From assembly GCF_020169515.1 (NCBI RefSeq), contig NZ_JAHMHW010000001.1:682001-746000 (forward strand): a stretch of 64,000 nt of DNA, read 5' to 3'. How positions within the stretch are numbered: position 1 is the stretch's first letter; each line of letters opens with the position of its first letter. The stretch comes from Paenibacillus vietnamensis (GTDB lineage: Bacteria > Bacillota > Bacilli > Paenibacillales > Paenibacillaceae). The notes under the pieces are model-generated. The model ran no database searches, was not told the DNA's origin, and saw only the letters and a list, made by a program, of their open reading frames with translations. The position numbers were made by a program, and so were the translations under genes. Of the stretch, positions 46,399 through 54,833 are shown in pieces.

Positions 46399-47169
46399 AT
46401 GACTTTACTTACGAAGACAAGGACGCTGAACCGGCTTCTGCAGCGTGCAGCCGGGAAAGCGCTCAGTTTCAGGGAAATGGCGGAAGTGCTGTGCACGACC
46501 ATCCAAACGAATGTTTTCGTCGTCAGCCGGAAAGGGAAGGTGCTCGGAAGCGCCGCGGTAGATATATACGACCATGATTTCATTCGTTCGCTATCCGCAG
46601 AGGAGCTGCGGTTCCCTCATGAAAGCAACGCACGGTTTCTTGATATGCAGGAATCGGTTACGAACGTCGTTCCCGATCCCGGCGTCTATGAAACGTTTTC
46701 GAAGCTGGGAGACCAGGAAATTATGACAGTCGTACCTATTATCGGCGGAGGAGACCGTCTGGGGACATTGGTGCTGACACGTATTTCGGGCTCTTTTGAC
46801 GATGACGATCTCGTATTGGCCGAGTATGGCTCCACAATCGTAGGCATGGAAATTTTGCGCGAACGCGCCGATGAGATTGAGCAGGAGGTTCGCAGCCGTG
46901 CCGTTGTTGCCGTGGCAATCGGTTCCCTTTCGTTCAGCGAACTGGAAGCGGTCGAGCATATTTTTGAAGAGCTTGACGGGAAGGAAGGTCTGTTGGTCGC
47001 TTCGAAAATTGCCGATCGCGTTGGCATCACTCGTTCCGTGATCGTAAACGCCCTCCGCAAGCTGGAAAGCGCGGGCGTTATCGAGACGAGATCGTTAGGG
47101 ATGAAAGGCACGTATATTAAAATTTTAAATCATCAGCTGCTGCAAGAGCTGGACAAAATGAAAAATTGA
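46399..47169 (+). CDS. codY: GTP-sensing transcriptional pleiotropic regulator CodY
   Basis: CodY senses GTP and branched-chain amino acids and represses stationary-phase genes, including motility in Bacillus subtilis. The 256-residue product has the N-terminal GAF-type domain ([18 protein letters not shown] to about 155) and a C-terminal winged helix ([20 protein letters not shown]). GGGAGGCATT precedes the ATG at 46399. It is directly upstream of the flagellar operon and ends with a perfect palindromic terminator. Confidence 0.97.
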   Translation: MTLLTKTRTLNRLLQRAAGKALSFREMAEVLCTTIQTNVFVVSRKGKVLGSAAVDIYDHDFIRSLSAEELRFPHESNARFLDMQESVTNVVPDPGVYETFSKLGDQEIMTVVPIIGGGDRLGTLVLTRISGSFDDDDLVLAEYGSTIVGMEILRERADEIEQEVRSRAVVAVAIGSLSFSELEAVEHIFEELDGKEGLLVASKIADRVGITRSVIVNALRKLESAGVIETRSLGMKGTYIKILNHQLLQELDKMKN

Positions 47170-47179
47170 GATTTTGTTA

Positions 47180-47233
47180 ACAATGAGAAAAAAGCCCTAT
47201 CTTTGTACAAAGATAGGGCTTTTTTCTCATTGT
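47180..47233. terminator. 54-bp perfect palindrome, bidirectional terminator after codY
   Basis: The sequence from 47180 to 47233 is a perfect inverted repeat centred on GTAC; the core arm is AAAAAAGCCCTATCTTTGT. It encodes a GC-containing stem flanked by A6 and T6, so it can terminate transcription from either strand. It separates hslVU-codY from flgB. Confidence 0.9.
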
Positions 47234-47274
47234 AATAAATTAGGGAATTGTTGAATATTATCATGTGGCAAAAA

Positions 47275-47312
47275 TCGACACATCTATCTCATTTTTTTAA
47301 TTTATGTGTCGA
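47275..47312. promoter_or_regulatory. 9-bp perfect inverted repeat upstream of flgB
   Basis: TCGACACAT (47275-47283) and ATGTGTCGA (47304-47312) are perfect inverted arms with 20 AT-rich bases between them. It lies 73 bases before the flgB start in the space where the fla/che promoter must be. The wide spacing fits a two-site operator, or a long-loop RNA hairpin. Confidence 0.5.
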
Positions 47313-47384
47313 ACGAAGAAGGAATAAGGAAAATTCTGTTGAATACGTAAAGTAGACTTACATACGAAAGTGGTGAAAAAAGAC

Positions 47385-47801
47385 GTGAATTTGTTGAATG
47401 GCGCAGCTTTCGGAAGACTCGAAAGTGCTGTGTATGCTGCGGAAATGCGGCAGCGCGTCATATCGAACAACGTGGCCAATGCCGATACGCCGCATTTCAA
47501 GCGATCCGAGGTTTTATTTGAAGAACTGCTGGAGCAAGCGGCAGGGGGTCTGCAGCCTCAGCATTTGTCCGGCAAGCGGACGGATGAAAAACATAGGGCT
47601 ATCGGGATCAGTTCCGCTAACCTTCCATTCCCCAAAGTGAAGACCGATAAAACAACCGCGATGAACAACAATGAGAATAATGTCGATATCGATCGCGAGA
47701 TGTCTTTATTGGCCAAAAATCAATTAAGCTATAACCTCTATGTTCAGCAGATTAACCACGAAGTAAGAATGATGCGCACAGCTATAGAAGGGAGAGCATA
47801 A
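47385..47801 (+). CDS. flgB: Flagellar basal-body rod protein FlgB
   Basis: FlgB is a proximal rod subunit. The 138-residue product has the rod signature ISNNVANADTPHFK and the C-terminal NNVDIDREMSLLAKNQLSYN. I chose the GTG at 47385, giving MNLLNGAAFG, close to known FlgB starts, with GAAAGTGGTG about 10 bases upstream; two earlier GTG codons are possible. It is the first gene of the fla/che operon. I could not identify its promoter by eye. Confidence 0.93.
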   Translation: MNLLNGAAFGRLESAVYAAEMRQRVISNNVANADTPHFKRSEVLFEELLEQAAGGLQPQHLSGKRTDEKHRAIGISSANLPFPKVKTDKTTAMNNNENNVDIDREMSLLAKNQLSYNLYVQQINHEVRMMRTAIEGRA

Positions 47802-47804
47802 TTT

Positions 47805-48254
47805 GTGAAGCTGTCAACAGGATTCGATATTAGTGCTTCCGCCTTAACAGCGCAGCGGTTTCGCATGGATGTCATTTCGTCGAATATCGCAAATGCAGAA
47901 ACGACAAGGGGCAGCTTCGTTAACGGCCAGTTTCAGCCTTACAAGCGGAAAATGGTCGTGGTAGAGCCGATGCAGCCATCCTTTTCCAGCATTCTTGCCG
48001 GACAGATAAACGGAGGCTCGGCTGCGCAAGGCGTCAAAGTGACTGCCATCAAAGAGGATCAGTCTCCGAATAAGCTCGTTTATAACCCGACTCATCCCGA
48101 TGCGGATGCGAACGGATATGTGAACATGCCGAACGTCGACGTTACGAAGGAAATGGTTGATATGATCGCGGCATCACGCTCATATGAGGCTAACGTCACG
48201 GCATTGAACGCCACGAAGGCGATGTTCGTAAAAGCGCTTGAGATCGGCAAATAA
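47805..48254 (+). CDS. flgC: Flagellar basal-body rod protein FlgC
   Basis: FlgC is a proximal rod subunit. The 149-residue product has ISSNIANAETTRG near the N-terminus and YVNMPNVDVTKEMVDMI followed by SRSYEANVTALNATKAM at the C-terminus. It starts at a GTG with AAGGGAGAG upstream, 3 bases after flgB. Confidence 0.95.
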   Translation: MKLSTGFDISASALTAQRFRMDVISSNIANAETTRGSFVNGQFQPYKRKMVVVEPMQPSFSSILAGQINGGSAAQGVKVTAIKEDQSPNKLVYNPTHPDADANGYVNMPNVDVTKEMVDMIAASRSYEANVTALNATKAMFVKALEIGK

Positions 48255-48288
48255 AGCGATCATTTTGTAATGAAATGGAGGGAGCTTG

Positions 48289-48594
48289 ATGATTCAGTCG
48301 TTGTCGCTCGGTCAAGTCGGCCCGGCAAAATTATCGGAGGCTAAGCCGTTACAGCAAGCTACGGCAGCTGAGCTTACACAGTCGTTCGGGCAATACCTGC
48401 AAACCGCAATCGATAATGTGAGCGCTCAGGAACAAAACGTACATACCATGAACGATAAATATTTGCTTGGGCAAGCAGACGTGACGAAGGTATTAATTGC
48501 ATCCGAGCAGGCTCAGCTCAGCTTGCAGCTTACGTCTCAGGTGCGAAATAAAGTGATAGAGGCCTATCAGGAAATCATGCGGACGCAAATCTGA
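48289..48594 (+). CDS. fliE: Flagellar hook-basal body protein FliE
   Basis: FliE joins the MS ring to the rod. The 101-residue product matches the family in its C-terminal half (LLGQADVTKVLIASEQAQLSL, then VRNKVIEAYQEIMRTQI). I chose the ATG at 48289 with TGGAGGGAG upstream over a TTG one codon earlier. Confidence 0.93.
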   Translation: MIQSLSLGQVGPAKLSEAKPLQQATAAELTQSFGQYLQTAIDNVSAQEQNVHTMNDKYLLGQADVTKVLIASEQAQLSLQLTSQVRNKVIEAYQEIMRTQI

Positions 48595-48640
48595 TCTTAC
48601 ATTTGACCTGGCATGGAATGGAATTGGGTGAGGTGACGAC

Positions 48641-50218
48641 GTGAACGAAAGAATCGCCCAATATAGAGGAAGGCTCGCTCAGTTCTGGGGCCAAATGGGC
48701 AGAAAACAAAAAATATGGCTGGGGGCGTCGCTTGCGGGGTTATTGTTAACGGTCATACTGTTAACGATCGTGTTCACCAGAACGGAGTATGAAATCGCAT
48801 TTCAAAATCTCGATACGACTGACGCCGCGGCCATCATGAATTATTTGGACGGCAGCGGAATACCTTACGAGCTCAGCAACAACGGAAAAAGCATCTCGGT
48901 GCCGAGCACAGTGGCTGCACGGATTAAAGTGGACGTAGGCTCGCAAGGCCTTGTACAGAACGGCTCCATCGGTTTTGAGGCATTCAATGCAAGCTCATCG
49001 CAATTCGGAGTGACGGAAAACGAATTTAATGTCAAATACTTGAACGCGTTGAACGGGGAAGTCCAACAGCTGTTGAATGCGATGCAGGGCGTAGAAAGCT
49101 CGAAGGTGCTTATCAATTTGCCCGAGGAAAGCGTGTTTCTGTCGCCTGAAGATGAAGAAACGGCGTCCGCTTCGATCATGATGCAATTCGCAGCCGGCTA
49201 CCGGCCTAGTCAGAAGGAAATCGACGGTTATTATAATTTGGTCAAAACGGCAGTACCTAAGCTGGCGGTGCAGGACATCACCATTTCCAGCCCGCAGGGC
49301 GAACTTACATATTCCGAAGCGGGAGGGGTCGTCGCAGGCAATACGGATGCTGCGGAATCCCACTTCCAAATTCAGCGAAAGTACGAAGCGGAGCTGAAAA
49401 AAAATATTCAGCAGTTTCTCGGTCCGATCGTCGGTCCCGAAAATTTGGTCATCCAGGTTTCCAGCAGCATGAACTTCGATTCAAAGAAGACCGAGGAAAG
49501 CCTGGTACGCCCGCTCGAAAATAACAACAATAACGGAATCGTTATTAGTGAAGAAATTAATAACAGCTCCTCCACCGGCAGCAGCGGTCAAGCTGGCGGC
49601 GTGGCGGGAACCGGCGAAACCGACATTCCCGGCTATGAAGCTTCGAATGCGGGTGAGAGCACATCCGAGACGAGCTCGCAAATCCGGAATTATGAAGTCG
49701 ACCGGATCAACAACAGTATCATATCCGGACCGTTCGTATTAAAAGACCTTAATATTAATATCGGCATCGAGCAATCGCAGCTGAATGCTGAAGGCAGCAG
49801 AGAAGCGATAATGACCTATTTGACCGCGCTGGTAAGAGCGCAATTGGCCGATTCCGGTCAGGATGTCAATGACGATGAGCTTATGGCCAAAAAAGTTGCG
49901 ATCATCGCAAGAAGCTTTTCGGGCAGCGATTCCGAAAGCGATAATGCGGTTCTTACGATGCCTTGGATCGTCGGATTGGGCGTTGCGGCGCTCACGGTAA
50001 TCGGCGGTCTCGTCTTCATGCTCGCACGCAGACGCAAGAAAGCCATGGAAGAAGAAGAGCTCGAAGCGGAAGAGGCACCTGCAAAAGTCGAATATCCGAC
50101 GCTCGATCTGGACAGCGTGAGCAATGAAAGCCAGGCGCGCAAAAACCTGGAAATGCTCGCAAAACGCAAGCCGGATGAGTTTGTCAATCTGCTTCGCACA
50201 TGGCTTGTTGACGAATAG
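48641..50218 (+). CDS. fliF: Flagellar MS-ring protein FliF
   Basis: FliF forms the MS ring in the membrane. The 525-residue product has membrane helices at about 25-46 and 442-463, ring-building motifs between them (AIMNYLDGSGIPYELSNNGK, ALNGEVQQLLNAMQGVESSKV in parts), a Ser/Gly-rich insert near 295-330, and an acidic FliG-binding C-terminus. It starts at a GTG with GGGTGAGGTG upstream. fliG follows after 11 bases. Confidence 0.96.
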   Translation: MNERIAQYRGRLAQFWGQMGRKQKIWLGASLAGLLLTVILLTIVFTRTEYEIAFQNLDTTDAAAIMNYLDGSGIPYELSNNGKSISVPSTVAARIKVDVGSQGLVQNGSIGFEAFNASSSQFGVTENEFNVKYLNALNGEVQQLLNAMQGVESSKVLINLPEESVFLSPEDEETASASIMMQFAAGYRPSQKEIDGYYNLVKTAVPKLAVQDITISSPQGELTYSEAGGVVAGNTDAAESHFQIQRKYEAELKKNIQQFLGPIVGPENLVIQVSSSMNFDSKKTEESLVRPLENNNNNGIVISEEINNSSSTGSSGQAGGVAGTGETDIPGYEASNAGESTSETSSQIRNYEVDRINNSIISGPFVLKDLNINIGIEQSQLNAEGSREAIMTYLTALVRAQLADSGQDVNDDELMAKKVAIIARSFSGSDSESDNAVLTMPWIVGLGVAALTVIGGLVFMLARRRKKAMEEEELEAEEAPAKVEYPTLDLDSVSNESQARKNLEMLAKRKPDEFVNLLRTWLVDE

Positions 50219-50229
50219 GAGTGGTTCAA

Positions 50230-51243
50230 ATGTCAAAAATGATGCAAGGTTTAACCGGACGACAAAAAGCTGCCATTTTGCTCATTACACTTGGACCGGA
50301 CGTATCCTCGCAAATTTTCAGGCATTTGCGCGAAGAGGAAATCGAGCAGCTTACTTTGGAAATCGCCAATGTCCGTAAGGTGGACAGCCTGGACCGGGAA
50401 ATGATCCTCAGCGAGTTTCATCAAATTTGCATGGCCCAGGAATATATTACGCAAGGCGGCATCACCTATGCCAAGGACATATTGGAGAAAGCGCTCGGTG
50501 AGCAAAAGGCGCTCGAGGTCATTAACCGGCTGACGGCAACGCTTCAGGTAAGGCCGTTCGATTTTGCAAGAAAAGCGGAACCGGCGCAAATTTTAAACTT
50601 TATCCAAAATGAAAATTCCCAAACGATCGCCCTTGTACTCTCGTATCTACAATCCGAGCAAGCTTCACACATTCTGTCCTCGCTTCCGCAAGAGAAGCAA
50701 GCGGACGTAGCCAGAAGAATTGCGCTGATGGACAGCACGTCTCCGGAAGTCATCTCGCAAGTGGAGCGGGTGCTGGAGCAGAAGCTGTCGGCAACGGTAA
50801 CTCAGGATTATACGAACGCCGGAGGCATCGATTCGATCGTACAGATTTTGAACGGCGTCGACAGAGGGACGGAACGTACGATTTTGGACTCGCTCGAAAT
50901 TCAAGACCCGGAGCTTGCGGAAGAGATCAAAAAACGGATGTTCGTCTTCGAGGATATCGTCAATATCGACAATCGTTCCATTCAACGAATTATCCGCGAT
51001 ATCGAGAATGCCGATCTTCAGCTTGCGCTCAAGGTCGCGAGCGAAGAGGTCAGGGAAGCGATCTTCCGCAATATGTCCAAGCGGATGGCGGAAACGTTCA
51101 AGGAAGAAATGGAATTTATGGGACCCGTTCGCCTTCGCGATGTAGAAGAAGCGCAAACCCGTATCGTGGCTACGATTCGAAGGCTGGAGGAAGCCGGCGA
51201 AATCATTATAGCCCGCGGCGGAGGAGACGATATCATTGTCTAA
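50230..51243 (+). CDS. fliG: Flagellar motor switch protein FliG
   Basis: FliG is the rotor torque ring on the MS ring. The 337-residue product has the FliF-binding N-terminus (GRQKAAILLITLGPDVSSQIFRHL), a middle ARM-like domain, and the C-terminal torque helix region (RMFVFEDIVNIDNRSIQRII). The ATG at 50230 follows TAGGAGTGG. It overlaps fliH by 8 bases. Confidence 0.96.
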   Translation: MSKMMQGLTGRQKAAILLITLGPDVSSQIFRHLREEEIEQLTLEIANVRKVDSLDREMILSEFHQICMAQEYITQGGITYAKDILEKALGEQKALEVINRLTATLQVRPFDFARKAEPAQILNFIQNENSQTIALVLSYLQSEQASHILSSLPQEKQADVARRIALMDSTSPEVISQVERVLEQKLSATVTQDYTNAGGIDSIVQILNGVDRGTERTILDSLEIQDPELAEEIKKRMFVFEDIVNIDNRSIQRIIRDIENADLQLALKVASEEVREAIFRNMSKRMAETFKEEMEFMGPVRLRDVEEAQTRIVATIRRLEEAGEIIIARGGGDDIIV

Positions 51244-52075
51244 TTTGATCAAATCCTCAAGCGTCGTGTCGCTTGAACAGCTGAAACAGCTTCATTGGCT
51301 GAACCACCGAGGCGTACAAACGCTGGACCATGCGGAAGAAACGGCCATCAAAGAGAGCGTTCCTGATGAAGAGACGATCTCCTTGCGGGAACAAATCATT
51401 AACGACGCCCAGTCGTTCGCGGAGGAGCGTCTGCGCGAAGCCGCCGAAGCCAGCGAGAAGCTGCTAAATGAAACGGAACAGCAAATGGAAGCGTGGTGGC
51501 TGCAGAGGCGTGCCGAAGACGAGGCCGCAGCACTAGCTTCGAAGCAAGCCGGCTATGAGCTCGGATATGCCGAAGGAGTCGCTAAAGCGGAACGAGATCT
51601 GCAAAGCAGCTGGGAACGGAAGCTTGCAGAGGCTTCCGCCGTCCTGAAGTCCGCTTACCAAATGAGAGAACAAATCATTCAGGAAGCCGAACCCTTCCTG
51701 GTCGAGCTAAGCTGCGCCATCGGCGAGAAAATAATAGGCCGTCAGCTGACGCTTGCACCTGAAATTGCGATTGAACTCATCCGTAAATCATTATCGAGAC
51801 GAAGAGAGCAGGGTGTCATTACGCTGTGCGTCTCGCCGGGGCAGCTGGCCTTTGTGCAAGCGGCCAGGGAAGAGCTGCTGCTGACGATTGATTCGCAAGC
51901 CGAGCTGCAAATTTTACCGGATTCGACGGTGAAGGACAGCGGATGCGTCATCCGGTCCTCCTTCGGGAGCATCGATGCCCGCATTGATACGCAATTAGCG
52001 GAAATAAAACGCGAGCTGCTTCATCTTGCCCACCATACCGGCGATGAACGGAGTATTCACGATGAAGCTGAATAA
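51236..52075 (+). CDS. fliH: Flagellar assembly protein FliH
   Basis: FliH binds and regulates the FliI ATPase. The 279-residue product has a long acidic coiled coil (about 50-150), AGYELGYAEGVAKAE with the GxxxG-like pattern, and a C-terminal domain (LVELSCAIGEKIIGRQL to SFGSIDARIDTQLAEIKREL). It starts at a TTG with GGAGGAGACG upstream inside the end of fliG, and its own end overlaps fliI by 14 bases. Confidence 0.92.
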   Translation: MSNLIKSSSVVSLEQLKQLHWLNHRGVQTLDHAEETAIKESVPDEETISLREQIINDAQSFAEERLREAAEASEKLLNETEQQMEAWWLQRRAEDEAAALASKQAGYELGYAEGVAKAERDLQSSWERKLAEASAVLKSAYQMREQIIQEAEPFLVELSCAIGEKIIGRQLTLAPEIAIELIRKSLSRRREQGVITLCVSPGQLAFVQAAREELLLTIDSQAELQILPDSTVKDSGCVIRSSFGSIDARIDTQLAEIKRELLHLAHHTGDERSIHDEAE

Positions 52076-53387
52076 TCTGGACGTGTTGAAATATATCGAG
52101 CATTTGCAGCCGCTGGATCCCGTAAGAGTAAACGGGAAGGTAACGCAGGTAATCGGTCTTACCGTCGAATCGGAAGGTCCTGACTCCAGCATCGGAGACG
52201 TCTGTTTCATTTATCCTTCGAAGGGCGCGAAGCCGATTAAGGCGGAGGTTGTAGGCTTCCGCGATAACAAGGTTATTCTGATGCCGCTCGGCGATCTGCA
52301 CGCGATAAGCCCCGGCTGTGATGTGGTAGGCACGGGCAAGCCGCTCTCGGTGCAGGTTGGCTCCGAGCTTCTCGGCAAAGTGCTGGACGGCCTCGGCAAT
52401 CCGCTTGACGGCTCTTTTTTGCCGCGGAGAATGCCGCACTATTCGACCCACAACGAACCAAGCAATCCGCTGATGAGGCCGAGAGTCGTTGAGCCGCTCG
52501 GCATTGGCGTGCGTGCAATCGACGGCTTGCTCACGGTCGGACGCGGACAGCGCGTCGGCATCTTTGCAGGGTCGGGCGTAGGGAAGAGTACGCTGCTTGG
52601 CATGATTGCCCGAAATACGTCGGCCGACGTCAATGTCATTGCGCTGATCGGCGAGCGCGGCAGGGAAGTGCTCGAGTTTATGGAAAAGGATCTCGGTCCG
52701 GAAGGGCTGGCCCGTTCGGTCGTCATCGTAGCCACCTCCGACCAGCCTGCTCTGATCAGAATGAAAGGCGCATTGATCGCGACCTCCATCGCCGAATATT
52801 TCCGGGACCGCGGCCTGAACGTCATGCTGATGATGGATTCCGTCACCCGTTATGCGATGGCTTTGCGCGAGGTCGGACTTGCGATCGGCGAGCCGCCCGC
52901 TACGCGCGGCTATACGCCTTCGGTGTTCGCTGCGCTGCCGAAGCTGCTCGAGCGTGCGGGAACCGGTCCAAAGGGTTCAATTACCGCATTCTATACCGTT
53001 CTGGTCGACGGCGACGATATGAACGAACCGATCGCCGATGCCGTTCGCGGCATCCTGGACGGTCATATTGTATTAAGCAGACATCTTGCCCATAAGGGGC
53101 ATTTTCCGGCTATCGACGTACTTTCCTCTGTCAGCCGCGTCATGAAAGAAATCGTGACGGAGCAGCAGCAGGATGCCGCCAATGAATTGAAAAAATTATT
53201 AGCTATCTATAAGGATTCGGAAGACCTGATCAATATTGGGGCGTACCAGCGGGGATCAAATAAAGAAATTGATGATGCGCTGGAATTCATCGATACGATT
53301 TATGCTTTCACACGGCAAAAAACGAATGAAAAAGTCAGTCTGGAAGAAGCGCAGCAGCATTTGATTACCCATTTCTACAGGAGTTGA
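52062..53387 (+). CDS. fliI: Flagellum-specific ATPase FliI
   Basis: FliI powers loading of flagellar export substrates. The 441-residue product has Walker A GSGVGKST (Lys175), ALIGERGREV and MMDSVTRYAMALREVGLAIGE, typical of F1-like type III ATPases. I chose the ATG at 52062, with ACGGAG 8 bases upstream, over two earlier ATG codons inside fliH. fliJ follows. Confidence 0.96.
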   Translation: MKLNNLDVLKYIEHLQPLDPVRVNGKVTQVIGLTVESEGPDSSIGDVCFIYPSKGAKPIKAEVVGFRDNKVILMPLGDLHAISPGCDVVGTGKPLSVQVGSELLGKVLDGLGNPLDGSFLPRRMPHYSTHNEPSNPLMRPRVVEPLGIGVRAIDGLLTVGRGQRVGIFAGSGVGKSTLLGMIARNTSADVNVIALIGERGREVLEFMEKDLGPEGLARSVVIVATSDQPALIRMKGALIATSIAEYFRDRGLNVMLMMDSVTRYAMALREVGLAIGEPPATRGYTPSVFAALPKLLERAGTGPKGSITAFYTVLVDGDDMNEPIADAVRGILDGHIVLSRHLAHKGHFPAIDVLSSVSRVMKEIVTEQQQDAANELKKLLAIYKDSEDLINIGAYQRGSNKEIDDALEFIDTIYAFTRQKTNEKVSLEEAQQHLITHFYRS

Positions 53388-53395
53388 AGCTTGGA

Positions 53396-53842
53396 ATGGC
53401 ATCGTTTCGGTATTCTTTTCAAAAGGTTGTTGATCTCAAGGCAAGCGAGAAAATGCAGGCGGAATGGATTCTGTCAACGGCGATCGGTGCTCTGGCCGCC
53501 GAGGAGCTGACGCTTGAACAGCTGAGCTCGGAGCGGGAGGACTGGGAAAAGAAGCTTCACGAGGCTTCCCGGTCATCGGTTTCCCTGTACGAGCTTCAGA
53601 CGATTCAGCATTATTTGGACCATTTGCTTTCCTGCATCGCAAGCAAGACGACGGATGTTGTCCATGCCCGGAAAACGGTTGATCAAAGCCGGATGAAGCT
53701 GGCGGACAAAATGAAGGACGAGAAGGTATGGCTGAAAGCCAAAGAGCATGCCCGCGAAAAATTCGAATACGCCATGCAGTTGAAGGACCAAAACGAGCTG
53801 GATGAGCTGGCTGGCGTCCGGTTCACGTTATCGACTACATAA
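53396..53842 (+). CDS. fliJ: Flagellar export protein FliJ
   Basis: FliJ is the coiled-coil stalk that links the FliI ring to the FlhA gate. The 148-residue product is nearly all helical with a high share of Lys and Glu, starts FRYSFQKVVDLKASEKM, and has the expected size. The ATG at 53396 has AGGAG 12 bases upstream; a TTG at 53384 is another option. It lies between fliI and the ylxF/motE gene as usual. Confidence 0.9.
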   Translation: MASFRYSFQKVVDLKASEKMQAEWILSTAIGALAAEELTLEQLSSEREDWEKKLHEASRSSVSLYELQTIQHYLDHLLSCIASKTTDVVHARKTVDQSRMKLADKMKDEKVWLKAKEHAREKFEYAMQLKDQNELDELAGVRFTLSTT

Positions 53843-53879
53843 TGAGTTGTGCAATGCCGGCAACGGGGAGTGAATTAAA

Positions 53880-54785
53880 TTGGCTGGACCAGAAGCAGAG
53901 AAGCAAGGCTACAGTGCGTTGGAACGAATGATGTTCCTGATGACGCCGGTTTTATTTGCGGTTGTGCTGCTGGGTGTCCTATATACCCTATTTAACAATG
54001 ATTTCCGCAATAAAATGCTGGAAGCGGGGCAATCGGTCCCTTTTTTGAAAGATGTGCTGCCGGAGCCCGATGCCGCAGGGGGCAATTTGGACGACGAAGC
54101 GCTTCGAAATGCCAACATGTCGGCCAAGCTTGCGGATTTGCAGGTACAGCTGTCCGCCATCGAAACGGAGCTGGCAGAGGCAAACCAAAAGAAGACCGAG
54201 CTTGAACAGCAGGTTGCAAATTTGAAACAGGATAATTCTTCATTAAAAACGCTAACCGAGGAGCAGCTGCTGGAGGATGAGCAGTATGAGGCGAAAATTC
54301 AAGAGCTCTCGTCCATGTTTTCCAAAATAACGCCTAGCAAAGCCGCACCTATTCTTCAGAGCATGACGATGGAGGAGATGGTACTTGTTTTTGCGAACAT
54401 GCGGGCGGACGACCGCGTAAGGATTATGGAAAAGATGAATCCTCAGACCGCTGCCGATGCGGCGATGATGCTGAAGGACAACGTAACGGCCAAGGACATG
54501 CAAATTGCTGCGCTCCAATCGCGCCTGGAATCGCAAAAGTCGCCGGATACGAAGCAGGCTTCCTCCGTACTGGACCAGGAGCAGCTTGGTGCGACATTTG
54601 CGGCTATGGACGCACAAAGCGCCGCCGAGCTTTTGATCAAGATGGTGGACGTCAGTCCGAGCAAAGTGCTGCGCATTCTGAATGCGGTGGATGACACGGC
54701 CCGTTCTGCCATCCTCGCCGAAATGTCGGGCATTAACGAAACGACGACGGCCCAATTAATGGCCAAGCTGATGAGCGGAAGCTAG
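53880..54785 (+). CDS. ylxF: YlxF/MotE-like flagellar membrane protein
   Basis: The 301-residue product has one N-terminal membrane helix (about 20-41), a coiled coil (about 75-130), and two MgtE-N-like helical segments (SSMFSKITPSKAAPILQSM and ADDRVRIMEKMNPQTAADA; later ATFAAMDAQSAAELLIKM). It matches YlxF/MotE proteins encoded between fliJ and fliK; MotE in alphaproteobacteria is a chaperone for MotC. The function in Bacillota is not settled. It starts at a TTG with GGGAGTGA upstream. Confidence 0.85.
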   Translation: MAGPEAEKQGYSALERMMFLMTPVLFAVVLLGVLYTLFNNDFRNKMLEAGQSVPFLKDVLPEPDAAGGNLDDEALRNANMSAKLADLQVQLSAIETELAEANQKKTELEQQVANLKQDNSSLKTLTEEQLLEDEQYEAKIQELSSMFSKITPSKAAPILQSMTMEEMVLVFANMRADDRVRIMEKMNPQTAADAAMMLKDNVTAKDMQIAALQSRLESQKSPDTKQASSVLDQEQLGATFAAMDAQSAAELLIKMVDVSPSKVLRILNAVDDTARSAILAEMSGINETTTAQLMAKLMSGS

Positions 54786-54833
54786 CATCTTCGCCATCCT
54801 TCTGAAAACAGCAATAGAAGGGAGGTGAACAAA

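Noticed and set aside
47327..47345. CodY box upstream of flgB (AAAATTCTGTTGAAT)
   Set aside because: It matches the 15-base CodY consensus at only 9 positions, too weak to call although CodY control of motility is known.
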